Positions 39,989 to 50,012 of a stretch of DNA of 52,989 bases are shown one piece after another (the first letter of the stretch is position 1; each line of letters opens with the position of its first letter). Where the stretch lies: contig NZ_NPDU01000030.1 in assembly GCF_002811985.1 (NCBI RefSeq), positions 1 through 52,989 of the forward strand. The letters are read 5' to 3'. The notes below the pieces were generated by a model. That model was not told the origin of the DNA. It did not search any database and saw only the letters and a program-made list of their open reading frames with translations. Position numbers and translations under genes: made by a program. The stretch comes from Leptospira adleri. GTDB taxonomy: Bacteria; Spirochaetota; Leptospiria; Leptospirales; Leptospiraceae.

Positions 39989-41572
39989 ATGTCGAATTTG
40001 CAGAAGTCCGTATTGTTGTTCTGGATATTATCTTCGGTGCATTCTTTGCGCTCCGAATCCTTTCCGGAATATCGACTGGACGATCTTCTTCTTTTAGAAG
40101 GAGGAAAGCGGGATCTCAAAGGAAAGGGAAGGTTTTCGTTTCCCGAAAAGGATTGGGATATTCAAAAAAAGGAATACGAAAATTTGTCCGAAACGGGGAC
40201 GACCGCCGCGACCAAAGGAAAAACTATAAATGAGGGAAACAATGCTGCCGGCGCCGATTCGAATTCGGGTGAGATCGGGGAAGAAAATCGGAATTCGATT
40301 AGACCCGATTCTTCTTTTTATCTGCGTGCGGCCTTGCTTTACAGAGGATTGACTCAAGACGGAGGCAAACGGGAAGAACAGGCACAGAGAAGTTTTTCGA
40401 GAGGGATTGCGAGTCCCGAGTTCGGATGGGCTCTGAAAAAAAGCAGATTCTATCAGCAGATCCTCGTCTCTCCGTTTTTACAATACGAGGAAAGTATTAT
40501 CGGAACAAAAACCGCGGCGAGGGGAGCCGACGGAGAATTTTTATATCTTAGCGGATGGGAAACTCCGACTTGGAAAGTTGGATTGGAAGCGGGAAGGGGA
40601 TATCAGAGGCTGGATCGAAACGGATTTTTGTTCGTGGGATTTTTGAACTACGGAGAATTTTACGCCCGAATAAAAACGATCAGACTTTCCTTTTCCGCGA
40701 TCGGGGCGCAGATGCAAAATTCGATATTGTATTCCGAAAGAAATGCGAACGAATCTCCCCGCAGAATTTCCGGAGGAAGTTTCTCCCTGGATGAAAAAAA
40801 GTTAATTGAGAATTTTAGAATATTCTACTATATTTATCAAGAATCGAGACAGGATCCCGTCAAAGGAGATCTCTTTTTGAAGGAAAGTCCGCTGCGTCCT
40901 TACGGCCGTTATCAATACTACGGCTTTGAATTTTCTTCCTCTAAAGTATGGGGATGGAGTTTGGACTTGGACGGAATCGCGGTCAGCGGTTCTCGGGAAT
41001 ACGGGCTCAACGCTTTTCAGAGTTACCGGACTTCGAGGGCCACTTACGGAACGTTGTTCGGCTCCAAGCTGAACTGGGAAAGACCGGAGGCTGCTTATTT
41101 TATCGGAGGTCTTTATACTTCGAAGGACCCGAATCTGAGAACGGACGCGGACTCGAACGGTTATTCGGGGATCAGAACCGATCCGAGAGGATACGGAGGA
41201 AAAACTTCCTTCCTGTTGATGGAAAGTCTGCTTCTGCAAGAGGGAACCGTTTTTAAAGAGGACGGAACCTCTTCGAGACCGAACTATGAGAACAAAGGGG
41301 TTCAACTTTTCCAGGCGGGCGTTCGTAAAAACTGGGAGAAACGATGGACGGCGCAGGCTACGATCCTTACTTCTTCTTCTGGGATGGGAAAGGGTTGGGA
41401 GGGAATCGGAACGGCGGGGTTTCAATCAGAATATTCTTATATTCTAATGAGTTTTTCCTATGCTATCGTGGATCCTCAAAAACAGGAGAAGATCCTGTTC
41501 GACGAATGGACGAAAAAGGCGGACAAGAAGGAATATTCCAGGATCTATCTTTCAGCCGGTGTTAACTTTTGA
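39989..41572 (+). CDS. Outer-membrane barrel candidate of unknown function
   Basis: 527 residues from ATG 39989. The signal sequence MSNLQKSVLLFWILSSVHSLRSE precedes a charged, Gly-rich linker. From about residue 120, a long series of strand-like segments alternates aromatic and charged residues (FLFVGFLNYGEFYARIKTIRLSF, RYQYYGFEFSSSKVWGWSLDL, RWTAQATILTSSS), ending in RIYLSAGVNF. A terminal Phe after a strand is typical of outer-membrane barrels. The frame is open upstream to 39809, but those residues precede the signal peptide. 3' overlap of 21 nt with the convergent regulator gene. Ligand unknown. Confidence 0.75.
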   Translation: MSNLQKSVLLFWILSSVHSLRSESFPEYRLDDLLLLEGGKRDLKGKGRFSFPEKDWDIQKKEYENLSETGTTAATKGKTINEGNNAAGADSNSGEIGEENRNSIRPDSSFYLRAALLYRGLTQDGGKREEQAQRSFSRGIASPEFGWALKKSRFYQQILVSPFLQYEESIIGTKTAARGADGEFLYLSGWETPTWKVGLEAGRGYQRLDRNGFLFVGFLNYGEFYARIKTIRLSFSAIGAQMQNSILYSERNANESPRRISGGSFSLDEKKLIENFRIFYYIYQESRQDPVKGDLFLKESPLRPYGRYQYYGFEFSSSKVWGWSLDLDGIAVSGSREYGLNAFQSYRTSRATYGTLFGSKLNWERPEAAYFIGGLYTSKDPNLRTDADSNGYSGIRTDPRGYGGKTSFLLMESLLLQEGTVFKEDGTSSRPNYENKGVQLFQAGVRKNWEKRWTAQATILTSSSGMGKGWEGIGTAGFQSEYSYILMSFSYAIVDPQKQEKILFDEWTKKADKKEYSRIYLSAGVNF

Positions 41573-42466
41573 TTGGGTTTCAACCGCCTTTTTGAGCGTC
41601 TTGCTAAAACGAACTTCGTTTCCGATTTTGTTATAAATAAGTTCGTCTACGTTCATTCTCACCAAAAAGATTCCCCTTCCGGAAAGGTGACTCGCGTTCG
41701 GATCCGTCACAGGATCGGGAACTTTTGCGGGATCGAATCCGGCTCCGTGGTCCTTTAGCAAAACGTAAATCTTCTGGTTTTCAAAACTGACTTCCAGCTG
41801 AACTACTTCGTTCAGAGCGTCGCAGATCTTATCGACGTGATCGAAGTAGTTCACGTCCGAGGAAAGAAGTTTGGATTTTTTTTCGTAATTGATGCCCGCG
41901 GAACCGTGTTCGATCGAGTTTCCCAGGAGTTCGTAGAGCGCGAGTTTGATCGCGAGAATGTCGTCCGTATGAATTCCCGGAATCAGGGAAATCGAGCGCA
42001 TCACAAGATTTACGTATTGATTCAGATTCTTGAGGCTGGGTTTGATTGCGAATTGTTGTTTGGATTCGGTGAGTTGAAAATGATTCTTACTGATCAACTC
42101 TTGGCTTGAAATAAACAGATTTTCGAACTTTTGAAGGGAATGCCGGATCGCGTCCATCCGAAAGGGTTTGATAAAAAAGTCCACGGCGCCCAAACGAAGC
42201 GCGCGAATGGAAACGTCTATGTCCTGGTTTCCGGTGATTACGATAAACGGAGTATTGACTCCCATATCTCTGAGTCTGGAAACGAAGTCGATTCCGCTCA
42301 TCTTGGGAAGACGAACGTCCGTCACGATCAGATCAAAACTTTCGTTTTTACAGATTTCTAAGGCTTCTTCGGCGGTTCCGGTGAGAGTCAGATCATGCAA
42401 GGAACCGAATATTTCTCGGAATAAATCTCTGATTACTTCTTCATCGTCTAAGAATAAAATTCTCAT
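41552..42466 (-). CDS. REC domain fused to HATPase (RsbW-like) domain
   Basis: 304 residues. N-terminal receiver domain with acidic pocket DDEE, phospho-acceptor Asp50 (IVTDVRLPK), switch Thr (VITGNQD) and Lys (FFIKPF). C-terminal GHKL ATPase of the anti-sigma-factor kinase type, with N-box YELLGNSIEHG, G1 DHGAGFD and G2 GRGIFLV. There is no DHp or histidine-phosphorylation motif between them. This architecture suggests a receiver-controlled serine kinase or switch acting on a STAS partner. A STAS-like protein is encoded at 20002-20304, but no connection is shown. Predicted cytosolic. Confidence 0.88.
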   Translation of the reverse strand: MRILFLDDEEVIRDLFREIFGSLHDLTLTGTAEEALEICKNESFDLIVTDVRLPKMSGIDFVSRLRDMGVNTPFIVITGNQDIDVSIRALRLGAVDFFIKPFRMDAIRHSLQKFENLFISSQELISKNHFQLTESKQQFAIKPSLKNLNQYVNLVMRSISLIPGIHTDDILAIKLALYELLGNSIEHGSAGINYEKKSKLLSSDVNYFDHVDKICDALNEVVQLEVSFENQKIYVLLKDHGAGFDPAKVPDPVTDPNASHLSGRGIFLVRMNVDELIYNKIGNEVRFSKTLKKAVETQSKVNTG

Positions 42467-42521
42467 TGGATCATTCCGGAATCAAAAATTACATTTTCCG
42501 AATAGATCCGTCAAGAGATTA

Positions 42522-43880
42522 TCAGTCTAAATTGTCGAGTTTGTCCAGATTATAATTTGAAAGAATCTTCTGGTTCAGGGATCGGAATTGTTCTTTTTGA
42601 AACGTCGCAATCCGATTTCCTGAAAAACGAAAGACTACGTATTCGTCTTGGCTTTCATTTAAGATTTCCTTTAAGTCGGAAAGAGAACGAACACGTTTAT
42701 CGTTTACGGATTCTAAGATTTGATCCTGAAAATCGTGAAATCCTTGGTTTTCACTGTCCGGAAAAACTCTGCTGACAAAGACGAGGCGGTTCTTTTCGGG
42801 GTGCGACTTCTTGTTATAGGATTCGTAGAGATAGAGAAGTTTTTTATCCGAGTTCTCTCTGTATTTGTCGCCGGATTCTTTCAGATAGGCTCCGGTAAGT
42901 TCGGTGAAAAAGAGGCCGCCGCCGATGAGATACGGAGGAGGTTTGGTTCCTGACTTCGAAGGAATGAAAAAGAATTCTTCCGAATACGGTTTTAGATTGT
43001 AAGAGATTTCCCTTTTTTTGCCCGCACGAAAAACTCCGAGCGTAACCGCGGTTCCGGGGGTGGAATGGTGGTGATTGTGAGAAAGAATTCTTGAATATAT
43101 TTCCTGCCGGCTCGGAGGAGAGGAAAATCCCCGACCGTTGATGCTGTAGATCGCATCTCCCGGAAATAAATTGTGGACCGGACCGATTCCGGGAAGCACT
43201 TCGGAAACGACGATTCCGAAAGAAGAATCCGGAAAATAAAAATTCTTCTCGGGAACCGTAAGAGCGTCGTCGAAATAAAATCCAGGGTGCGAGATCGGAT
43301 TGCTCGAAGCTCCGTGAAGAAAGGAACTCAGATATTCCGCCGGGACGTTCCATCTACCGTCCGAATAACCGCAGATTCCATTTTTTGAATATAAGAATTT
43401 CCTTTCACTCGATTCTTCCCTTTGATGCCTGCTGATCCTGAGGATTGAGTTTGAAAAGTCGGGATGAGCCCACTCTAATTTCGGAAAAAAGTGGGTACAA
43501 CCGGACTGATTCGCTCCTAAGAAATGTGCGCGTTTTTTTTCCGAAAACTTTCCTCTGTGGGAAAATAGCGCGAGTCCCGTTTCCGGATCGTGTTTGAAAA
43601 TATACAATCGGGTTCCGGGTTTTGTCTCCGGATTCATTTCGGAAAAAAGAGGAAGTTCTCCGGGGGGAAGTAGCGCGAGGATAAAATCGGAATTCGCTAT
43701 GATTGCGGATATCCTTTTCTCGTAGTGAGTCCCTTTTTGCCAAGGATTCTGGTGCGAAAACTTGCGAAAGTGAACGAGAATCGTTTCGGAGCTCAGGGAA
43801 TTTCCGAAAAACAAAGTTAGGAAGAGAAGATAAAAAATTCTTCTTAACAAAAACCGATTTAAAAGCTGAAACAGAATCAT
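42522..43880 (-). CDS. Exported PDZ protein, probable inactive paralogue of the upstream protease
   Basis: 452 residues. Signal peptide [23 protein letters not shown]. The N-terminal domain aligns by eye with the protease encoded just upstream, but the catalytic positions are lost (ILALLPP where the protease has ILTNAHVV; no GxSGG before SKNGICG). A PDZ domain follows ([31 protein letters not shown]). The C-terminal segment with [22 protein letters not shown] mirrors [20 protein letters not shown] of the protease. Start overlaps the protease stop (ATGA), so the two are made together. A regulatory or adaptor partner is the simplest reading. Confidence 0.82.
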   Translation of the reverse strand: MILFQLLNRFLLRRIFYLLFLTLFFGNSLSSETILVHFRKFSHQNPWQKGTHYEKRISAIIANSDFILALLPPGELPLFSEMNPETKPGTRLYIFKHDPETGLALFSHRGKFSEKKRAHFLGANQSGCTHFFPKLEWAHPDFSNSILRISRHQREESSERKFLYSKNGICGYSDGRWNVPAEYLSSFLHGASSNPISHPGFYFDDALTVPEKNFYFPDSSFGIVVSEVLPGIGPVHNLFPGDAIYSINGRGFSSPPSRQEIYSRILSHNHHHSTPGTAVTLGVFRAGKKREISYNLKPYSEEFFFIPSKSGTKPPPYLIGGGLFFTELTGAYLKESGDKYRENSDKKLLYLYESYNKKSHPEKNRLVFVSRVFPDSENQGFHDFQDQILESVNDKRVRSLSDLKEILNESQDEYVVFRFSGNRIATFQKEQFRSLNQKILSNYNLDKLDNLD

Positions 43881-45340
43881 TCGTCCGCCTCCGCGTCGAA
43901 GCGTTTTTTTATACGGACATTGATCTTATCGATCGTTTCCTGATCGAGAATGATCGGAAGATTCACTCCTCGAAATTTCAAACTGATCGTTCCTCCGTAG
44001 AATTTTTTCCAGAGTGATTTGAAATCCTCCAGACTGGAAGGGGTTCTGTCGTTGATGGATTCTAAAATTTTATAACGATAACCGGAATACTTCGAGTTCA
44101 GAGGATCCGGATAAATCCCGGAAAGAATGATATCGCGATCCGTAAATCGATAGAGTTCGTCCTGAATATAATAACTGTAGTGATAACGGAGAGAACTTTC
44201 CAGACGTTTGGAATCGCCTCCCGCCAAAGCGCGGTTCACCGGTTGGAATAAAAATCCTCCCGAAAGAAAACTTGTTCCGCTTCCCTGTTGTCTGTAAAGA
44301 TCGAGAGAAGGAACCCGTTTGAGCGTTCCTTCGACTTTGTAATTCTTTCCGTTTCGATAAAAGAAAATTTTCACCGGATCTCCGATGAACTTGTTCTCGA
44401 TCATCTCTCCGATAAAAACTCCGCTCGGATCCAAGATGCCGCCTTCGTCGTTGAGATATGCCTCGTCGATTTTATAAACGAAGTCCTCCGGTTTCAAAAG
44501 ATCCGAAAAGGAAGAATCCGGATAAACGGTATTGATCAGAATTCCGTTCAGACCTTCCGGAATTTTGAGATAATTTTTCAAAGAGGAGGAATAACCGTTT
44601 TGAAAACTGAAACCCGGGAAGGGAAAGCCGTGATAGGTTTCGTCCTCGACGTCCTTTAGAAAATGATTGATTACCTCGGGGGGAATCAAATACGCCACGT
44701 TTCCCTGCGACTGACTGACCTGAAACGTAACGCCCGAAACTTTTCCGTTTTGGATCGCGGGACCGCCCGAATATCCGGGAACGATGTTCGCGTTTACTCG
44801 AATCGCTTTTCTATAATCCAAACCGGTGAAAGAATAACGAACCCTTTCGAACCTGGAAACATTCCCGTTTTCTAATGTGATATTATCGTCTCCGCCCGGA
44901 TAACCGAGTATGAGAAGATTGCTTCCGAGAGCCGGAGAGGAATCCGCGATCTCCAAGGGTTCGATTCCGTTGAAAAATTCCTCGTCTTCGACCTTTAAGA
45001 CCGCGAGGTCGCAGTCGAAGCCGAGATACTGAACGCTCGCCTTGTAGAATCTGCTGGAATTAAAATGTTTCACCTTGAGATAACTCGTGTTGGAAACGAC
45101 GTGGGCGTTCGTAAGAATCCGATTCCCCGAGATGATCATACCCGTTCCCGCGTCGCGGGTGATGGATTTTTCGGAATAGCCGGATTGTTCTTCCTTTTCG
45201 GAAAAAGTGTCGCTCCGGATGATCACGACGCCGTCTAAGAGCGCCTTTAGATCCGCCGAGTTTCCGTTTTGAGCCGAAACGGACGAACCCAAAACGATAC
45301 TTAATAAAAGTAGAATATTCTGAAAGTTGATTTTATTCAT
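43877..45340 (-). CDS. Exported trypsin-like serine protease (S1C/DegP-like) with PDZ-type regions
   Basis: 487 residues. Signal peptide [16 protein letters not shown]. The catalytic triad is complete: His80 (ILTNAHVV), Asp111 (DCDLAVLKV) and Ser191 ([10 protein letters not shown]). Two PDZ-like stretches follow ([27 protein letters not shown] and the C-terminal [17 protein letters not shown]). Predicted periplasmic protease or chaperone. It overlaps the upstream gene by 8 nt and the downstream paralogue by 4 nt, forming a tight three-gene operon. Substrates are unknown. Confidence 0.9.
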   Translation of the reverse strand: MNKINFQNILLLLSIVLGSSVSAQNGNSADLKALLDGVVIIRSDTFSEKEEQSGYSEKSITRDAGTGMIISGNRILTNAHVVSNTSYLKVKHFNSSRFYKASVQYLGFDCDLAVLKVEDEEFFNGIEPLEIADSSPALGSNLLILGYPGGDDNITLENGNVSRFERVRYSFTGLDYRKAIRVNANIVPGYSGGPAIQNGKVSGVTFQVSQSQGNVAYLIPPEVINHFLKDVEDETYHGFPFPGFSFQNGYSSSLKNYLKIPEGLNGILINTVYPDSSFSDLLKPEDFVYKIDEAYLNDEGGILDPSGVFIGEMIENKFIGDPVKIFFYRNGKNYKVEGTLKRVPSLDLYRQQGSGTSFLSGGFLFQPVNRALAGGDSKRLESSLRYHYSYYIQDELYRFTDRDIILSGIYPDPLNSKYSGYRYKILESINDRTPSSLEDFKSLWKKFYGGTISLKFRGVNLPIILDQETIDKINVRIKKRFDAEADE

Positions 45341-46223
45341 TGTAGATTTCCGCGTCTTGCCAGACGATCTTGTCCGGTTCTATGGACTGGATTTTCAATT
45401 TGCCGAGATATTTGGCGCCTTCCTGAATCTGATCCGTGTCTTTGTCGTCCAAACGGATCTTACCTAAAAAGTCGGATTTGATTCGGATCAAAGAATACGG
45501 AGAAGAGGGAATACAACTCGCCTGAAACGAAAAATACGTGGCTTTGTCCCAATAAAAATCGGAATCTTTTTTTAGAAAGATCAGAGGACAGGAAGAATCG
45601 AAGAAGATTTCCTTTCCGGAATTTAAGGTTCTTCTCGCTGGATGTTTGGCGATGCTCAGGAAATACTGAAGACCGAAATTGTCTTTGGGATCTTTTTGAG
45701 GACGAGGTCTTTCGGAATGGATTTCCTTATTCGGTTTCCTTTTCGGATCCCAGGAAGAATGCTCTTCCGTCCCGAGGTCGTAGGAGGGTTTTACTTCGAG
45801 ATATGTCTTCTTTCCGATCTTCAACACTTCTCCGAGTGCGATTCTTTCCGGATTGTTTTTCCAAGAACTCCACCGGGAGCCTAGATAGATAAAGCCGGGA
45901 AATTTTTCTTCCTTACAAGAGTAAGTGAGATAGGTTACTTTTTCAAAACGTCCGGATTCTTCGAAGACACAAGGAGCGACCGGAACCGAGCCGTGTTTTT
46001 TTTGAAAGGAACGAGCCAAGGTTTCGGAAGGATTTTTATGAAATTCTCCAAGAAAGATTTTGAATTCTTCCTGCGCGCTTCGAGCGGGATCCGAATCGGC
46101 GGGAATGTTTTCGACGCTCAAAACGAGAAGAGTAAGAATCCAGACAAAGAAGATTCGTTTTCTTCGAAACTGTTTCGAAGAATCGGATCTTAGAGTACGG
46201 GCTTTCCTGAATTCTCTTATCAT
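45333..46223 (-). CDS. Exported protein heading the protease operon
   Basis: 296 residues. An Arg/Lys-rich N-terminus is followed by a hydrophobic segment ([21 protein letters not shown]), a signal peptide or anchor. The mature part has four well-spaced cysteines (VAPCVFE, TYSCKEE, SSCPLIF, ASCIPSS) that probably form two disulfides, and strand-rich character. Its 3' end overlaps the protease gene by 8 nt. No recognised family. A substrate, regulator or assembly factor for the protease pair is only a contextual guess. Confidence 0.72.
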   Translation of the reverse strand: MIREFRKARTLRSDSSKQFRRKRIFFVWILTLLVLSVENIPADSDPARSAQEEFKIFLGEFHKNPSETLARSFQKKHGSVPVAPCVFEESGRFEKVTYLTYSCKEEKFPGFIYLGSRWSSWKNNPERIALGEVLKIGKKTYLEVKPSYDLGTEEHSSWDPKRKPNKEIHSERPRPQKDPKDNFGLQYFLSIAKHPARRTLNSGKEIFFDSSCPLIFLKKDSDFYWDKATYFSFQASCIPSSPYSLIRIKSDFLGKIRLDDKDTDQIQEGAKYLGKLKIQSIEPDKIVWQDAEIYNE

Positions 46224-46497
46224 TGTTAAGAATATCGGTCTTTGCTCCCCCCGATATTAAATCCTCTCGGACAAAGAGACCGTTCGAATCGATTTCCGAT
46301 TCTTTTTTTGAAAGAGAATTCTTGGATTCTTCCCGATTTCAATTGGAACACGAACGGGAACGAGGATGATTTTTATTCTTCTCTTATGTCCCAAATTTCT
46401 GATCTTTTTTAAAAAAAAGTACATCGGAAATCTCAGGCTAAAAATAATGGTTAAATCCAAAGAATAAGACTCATTTCGATAGATAGGGTAGGTTAGC
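46224..46497. promoter_or_regulatory. Divergent promoter region
   Basis: 274 nt between divergent genes. AT-rich with poly-A/T blocks (46409-46418, CTTTTTTAAAAAAAAG type) and no supportable coding frame. It should carry the promoters for the protease operon (minus) and the rhodanese-like gene (plus). I cannot define -35/-10 boxes with confidence. Confidence 0.4.
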
Positions 46498-47346
46498 TTG
46501 TCCAGCTGGAATTTTATTAAAACTGATCTCAACGATAAAGACTTTTTGATCGATTGCCGTTCGTCTTCGGCTTATCAAGAATCTACTCTGAGAGGAGCGT
46601 ATAGCTTTCCGTTTATTAAGAAAGCGTTCGCGTCGGATCCGGAATCTCAAAAGAAGATGACCGGTCCCATTGAAGAAATATTGAAACTCATACAAAAAGA
46701 TGGAGCGGCTCGAGTCGTGGCCTTTGACGAAGGGATGGGGATGTTCGCCTCGAGAATGGTTTTTCTTTTGAGAGCCGCTGGATATCAGAACGCGTTTCTG
46801 TACGGAAACCGCTGGCCTTCTCAGGGTGTGGCTCTGGAAAAGGGTTCCAAAGAAATGGAACTCGGACCCGGAGACAAACCTAAAAAACTCGAAGGTGTGG
46901 TGGACAAAGCCTTCTTGGAAAAAAATCTCACTCGTCTTCAAATCTTCGATACAAGAACCCAAGAAGAATACGAAGGAAAACTTCCGAGACTCACTGCGCC
47001 CGAACCGGGTTCTTTGTGCGGTCGTCTTCCCGGCGCTTTTTTATGGGATTGGAGAATTCTTTACGACGGTCAAGGGAACTTGATCGAGAAGACGCAGTTC
47101 AATAAAAAGCTCAGGTCCTTTCCGTTCATGCCCGAACGCACCACAGTGATTTACGATTACAACGGCGCGAGATCTTCTCTTCTCGCTTTGATGTTACGCG
47201 AAGTCGGTTATCTCGACGTTCACACCTACCAAGGTTCTTGGTTTGAATGGAGAAGATCCAGTCTTCCCAAACAAGCGGTTTCCGTTTACGGACAAAGCGG
47301 CTCCGGCGCCGCGGCTCCGAGAGTGGGAGGAACCGATCGTAAATAA
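46498..47346 (+). CDS. Rhodanese-like two-domain protein lacking the catalytic cysteine
   Basis: 282 residues, laid out like 3-mercaptopyruvate/thiosulfate sulfurtransferases: N-terminal domain with [24 protein letters not shown] and [20 protein letters not shown]-terminal domain with [24 protein letters not shown] and [17 protein letters not shown]. In active enzymes the last motif carries the persulfide Cys (CxxGxRSS); here the equivalent residue is Asp/Tyr. The protein therefore looks catalytically dead and may be structural or regulatory. TTG start at 46498 with GGTAGG upstream. A terminator follows at 47421. Confidence 0.85.
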   Translation: MSSWNFIKTDLNDKDFLIDCRSSSAYQESTLRGAYSFPFIKKAFASDPESQKKMTGPIEEILKLIQKDGAARVVAFDEGMGMFASRMVFLLRAAGYQNAFLYGNRWPSQGVALEKGSKEMELGPGDKPKKLEGVVDKAFLEKNLTRLQIFDTRTQEEYEGKLPRLTAPEPGSLCGRLPGAFLWDWRILYDGQGNLIEKTQFNKKLRSFPFMPERTTVIYDYNGARSSLLALMLREVGYLDVHTYQGSWFEWRRSSLPKQAVSVYGQSGSGAAAPRVGGTDRK

Positions 47347-47420
47347 TCTTAGATAAGAATTTTGTAAGAATCTTTTCGAGAGTAAGGAAAGCTCTTCTCG
47401 AAAGGAGGATTGTGAAACGT

Positions 47421-47450
47421 AAAAGGATTCGGAAACGAATCCTTTTTTTA
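47421..47450 (+). terminator. Rho-independent terminator
   Basis: Stem AAAAGGATTCG / CGAATCCTTTT with a GAAA tetraloop and following T residues, about 75 nt after the rhodanese-like stop. A second hairpin (TTTCGAGA / TCTCGAAA, about 47374-47404) lies just upstream. Confidence 0.88.
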
Positions 47451-47729
47451 TTTAAGAGCGATGGAGTAAGCCTTTGTGTTTCCAGCAAGAATCATCGCAA
47501 ATTCATGAAAGACAGAAAGAATCTTTTTTTTGTGTGAGTTCCTACATTTGAGGTTTTTTTCTATCTTCCAAAATCGTGTGAGTTCCCACATTGAAGGTTC
47601 CATCCTTAAGTTTTAAGAATGGAATTTTTCTGAACGAATGTTCTTTCGAAAAGAAAGTGGGAAATAAATTAGAAGTGGATTTTTGAGAGAGGCCTGTTAC
47701 TTCGGTAGTAACTTTTTGCCGGAGAATTT
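47451..47729. other. Intergenic region with two related TGTGAGTTCC-type repeats
   Basis: 279 nt before the GH31 gene. Two imperfect direct copies, GTGTGAGTTCC-T/C-ACATT, lie at about 47532-47548 and 47576-47592. Read on the minus strand both resemble TGT(A/G)GGA-AC-TCACAC, related to the palindrome at 25277. No coding frame supported. Confidence 0.5.
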
Positions 47730-49889
47730 ATGTTCCTACGATCGTTTTCGATTTTTACCGTTTTGGTTTGTTTTTCTTTTTGCAATCGTCCTTTTGCAAA
47801 TTATAACAGACTATCTCTACCGAAAGAAAAACAGTTCTTCTTTGGGAAAGGATTTCAGGCGCTTCAAAAAGAAGATCGTCTGGAAATCCTTTCTTCGCAG
47901 GGAATTTTTCTCGAACTCTCCTTACGATCCCCGTTCTTATCCGCGGCAAAGGGAGAACAAAAAGTAAAATCAAAGTTCGCTTCGTTTCACATTCAGGATC
48001 GGATCGAAAGCCGTTGTGATTCCCAGAGTATAGACGGAATTCTTTCCTCGGAAAAAGAATTGAATATTTCGGGAACACTCGAAGGGGAGAATTGTAAGAG
48101 CGACTATAAGATCAGCCTGATACCGTTAGACGAAACTGCAATGGAATTCAAAATCGTATTCTCGGATTCTTCTTTGAATCGTTCCTACTTTCGAATTCTT
48201 TCCGAAGAAAATGAAAACGTCTTCGGGTTGGGAGAACAGTTCTCTCATTTCAACTTAAAAGGCAAAACCCCTTTTTTACTGACGGAAGAACAAGGTTTGG
48301 GAAGGGGAGATCAACCGATTACCGCGGGAGCCAATATGACTGCGGGCGCGGGTGGAAACGAATATTCCACTTATACTCCGATCCCATTCTTTCTGACTTC
48401 CCAAAATCGCTCTCTTTACTTTGAAAACACTTCTTATTCTCGGTTCGATTTTTCCAAACCGGTGGAGATCACGATCGAGTTTCGAGAGAACGGTCTGCGT
48501 GGAACGATCTGGAAGGATTCTTCTCCGTCCGAACTCGTTCGGAAGTTCACTCAAAAAACGGGAAGGGCCCCGGTCCTTCCGGATTGGGCGTATGGAACTT
48601 GGCTCGGAGTTCAAGGCGGAAAGGATGTCGTATTAAAACATATCGAAAACTCGAAAAAGGCGGGGAATCCGATCACCGCGCTTTGGATCCAGGATTGGGT
48701 GGGAAGAAGAAAGACGAGTTTCGGTTCCCAGCTTTGGTGGAGATGGATCGCGGACGAAAAATCATATCCGGAATTTAAGAAGTTCTGCTCTGACTTAAAC
48801 GCACAAGGAATTTCTGTATTAGGATATTTGAATCCTTTTTTGGCGAACGAAGGTCCTCTTTTCGAAGAAGCCGTTAAAAAGAATTATCTCGTAAAAGATA
48901 AGAACGGAAAAGACTACGAAATCGCGACCGCGGGTTTCCCCGCTTATTTGCTCGATCTTACCAATCCGGAAGCGGTGAAATGGATTCAAAAAATCATTCA
49001 AAACAATCTGATCGGAGCGGGCCTTTCCGGTTGGATGGCGGACTTCGGGGAATGGTTGCCGCTCGACGCGGTTCTTCATTCAGGAGCGAACGCCGAACTC
49101 TATCATAACGTGTATCCGGTCGAGTGGGCCCGAATCAACCGAGAGGCGATCCGTCAAGCGGGCAAAGAAGGAAAGATCGTATTTTTCACAAGAGCGGGCT
49201 ACAGCGAGTCCATGAAACATTCTACTCTCTTTTGGGAGGGAGATCAGATGGTGAGTTGGGGAGAACACGACGGTTTGACTTCGGCTCTCACCGGACTTCT
49301 TTCCGGAGGTTTGAGCGGGATCTCGCTCAATCACAGCGACATCGGCGGTTATACTACGATCAACAATCCGATCAGGGACTATCACCGTTCCAAAGAGTTG
49401 TTTCTGCGTTGGGCGGAATTGAACGTCTTTAGTCCCGTCTTTCGAACGCACGAAGGAAATCGCCCTGAAAAAAATCACCAAGCCTTCAGCGACGAAGAAA
49501 CGATACGAGAATTTGCGAGATACGGAAAGATGCACTTCGCATTGAAAGAATATCTGCAAGCCCTCGTCAAAGAAGCCTCTCTCACCGGAATTCCGGTGGT
49601 TCGACCCTTGTATTTACACTATTCAAACGATCTCCGAACTCACGGGATCAAAACCGAATTCTTGTTAGGCGAAGATCTTTTGGTTCTTCCGGTTCTGCAA
49701 AAAGGACAAACTTCCGTACAAGGATATCTTCCCGAAGGAGAATGGGAACATCTCTGGTCCGGAAAGATATATGCGGGAAAGCGGGAAGTCGAAGTGGAAA
49801 GTCCGTTGGGCAGCCCTGCAATTTTTTTAAAGAAGAATGGAACGTGGACTTCCAAGTTGAAAAATGTTTTGTCGGCTTTCAAACGATGA
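47730..49889 (+). CDS. Exported GH31 alpha-glycosidase of the YihQ-like subgroup
   Basis: 719 residues. N-terminal hydrophobic segment FSIFTVLVCFSFC (signal peptide; lipobox uncertain). GH31 barrel with nucleophile Asp438 in GWMADFGEWLP and acid/base Asp505 in WEGDQMVSW. Motifs GEQFSHFNLKGKTPFLLTEEQGLGR, LPDWAYGTWLGVQGGKDVV, HSDIGGYTTI and RTHEGNRPE closely resemble E. coli YihQ (sulfoquinovosidase) as I remember it. The position I align with the sulfonate-binding Arg of YihQ (before xxW in SFGxRxxW) is Gln here, so a different sugar substrate is possible. Hydrolyses alpha-glycosides in the envelope, by inference. Confidence 0.88.
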   Translation: MFLRSFSIFTVLVCFSFCNRPFANYNRLSLPKEKQFFFGKGFQALQKEDRLEILSSQGIFLELSLRSPFLSAAKGEQKVKSKFASFHIQDRIESRCDSQSIDGILSSEKELNISGTLEGENCKSDYKISLIPLDETAMEFKIVFSDSSLNRSYFRILSEENENVFGLGEQFSHFNLKGKTPFLLTEEQGLGRGDQPITAGANMTAGAGGNEYSTYTPIPFFLTSQNRSLYFENTSYSRFDFSKPVEITIEFRENGLRGTIWKDSSPSELVRKFTQKTGRAPVLPDWAYGTWLGVQGGKDVVLKHIENSKKAGNPITALWIQDWVGRRKTSFGSQLWWRWIADEKSYPEFKKFCSDLNAQGISVLGYLNPFLANEGPLFEEAVKKNYLVKDKNGKDYEIATAGFPAYLLDLTNPEAVKWIQKIIQNNLIGAGLSGWMADFGEWLPLDAVLHSGANAELYHNVYPVEWARINREAIRQAGKEGKIVFFTRAGYSESMKHSTLFWEGDQMVSWGEHDGLTSALTGLLSGGLSGISLNHSDIGGYTTINNPIRDYHRSKELFLRWAELNVFSPVFRTHEGNRPEKNHQAFSDEETIREFARYGKMHFALKEYLQALVKEASLTGIPVVRPLYLHYSNDLRTHGIKTEFLLGEDLLVLPVLQKGQTSVQGYLPEGEWEHLWSGKIYAGKREVEVESPLGSPAIFLKKNGTWTSKLKNVLSAFKR

Positions 49890-50012
49890 AGGAAACAAAG
49901 ACTGATTTTCGACTTTTTGTAGGAGCTCTTGAGTTTTCGATCATTGGCCGAACGACGACGCTTGCGGCGAATTTCGAAATCCGAAAAAAAACGAGGTATT
50001 ACCTGTGGACGT

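Noticed and set aside
47412..47537. 41-codon frame from GTG 47412 with AAAGGAGG just upstream
   Set aside because: The ribosome-site spacing is only 3 nt and the frame runs through the terminator hairpin at 47421-47446. The product is a Lys/Arg-rich low-information peptide.
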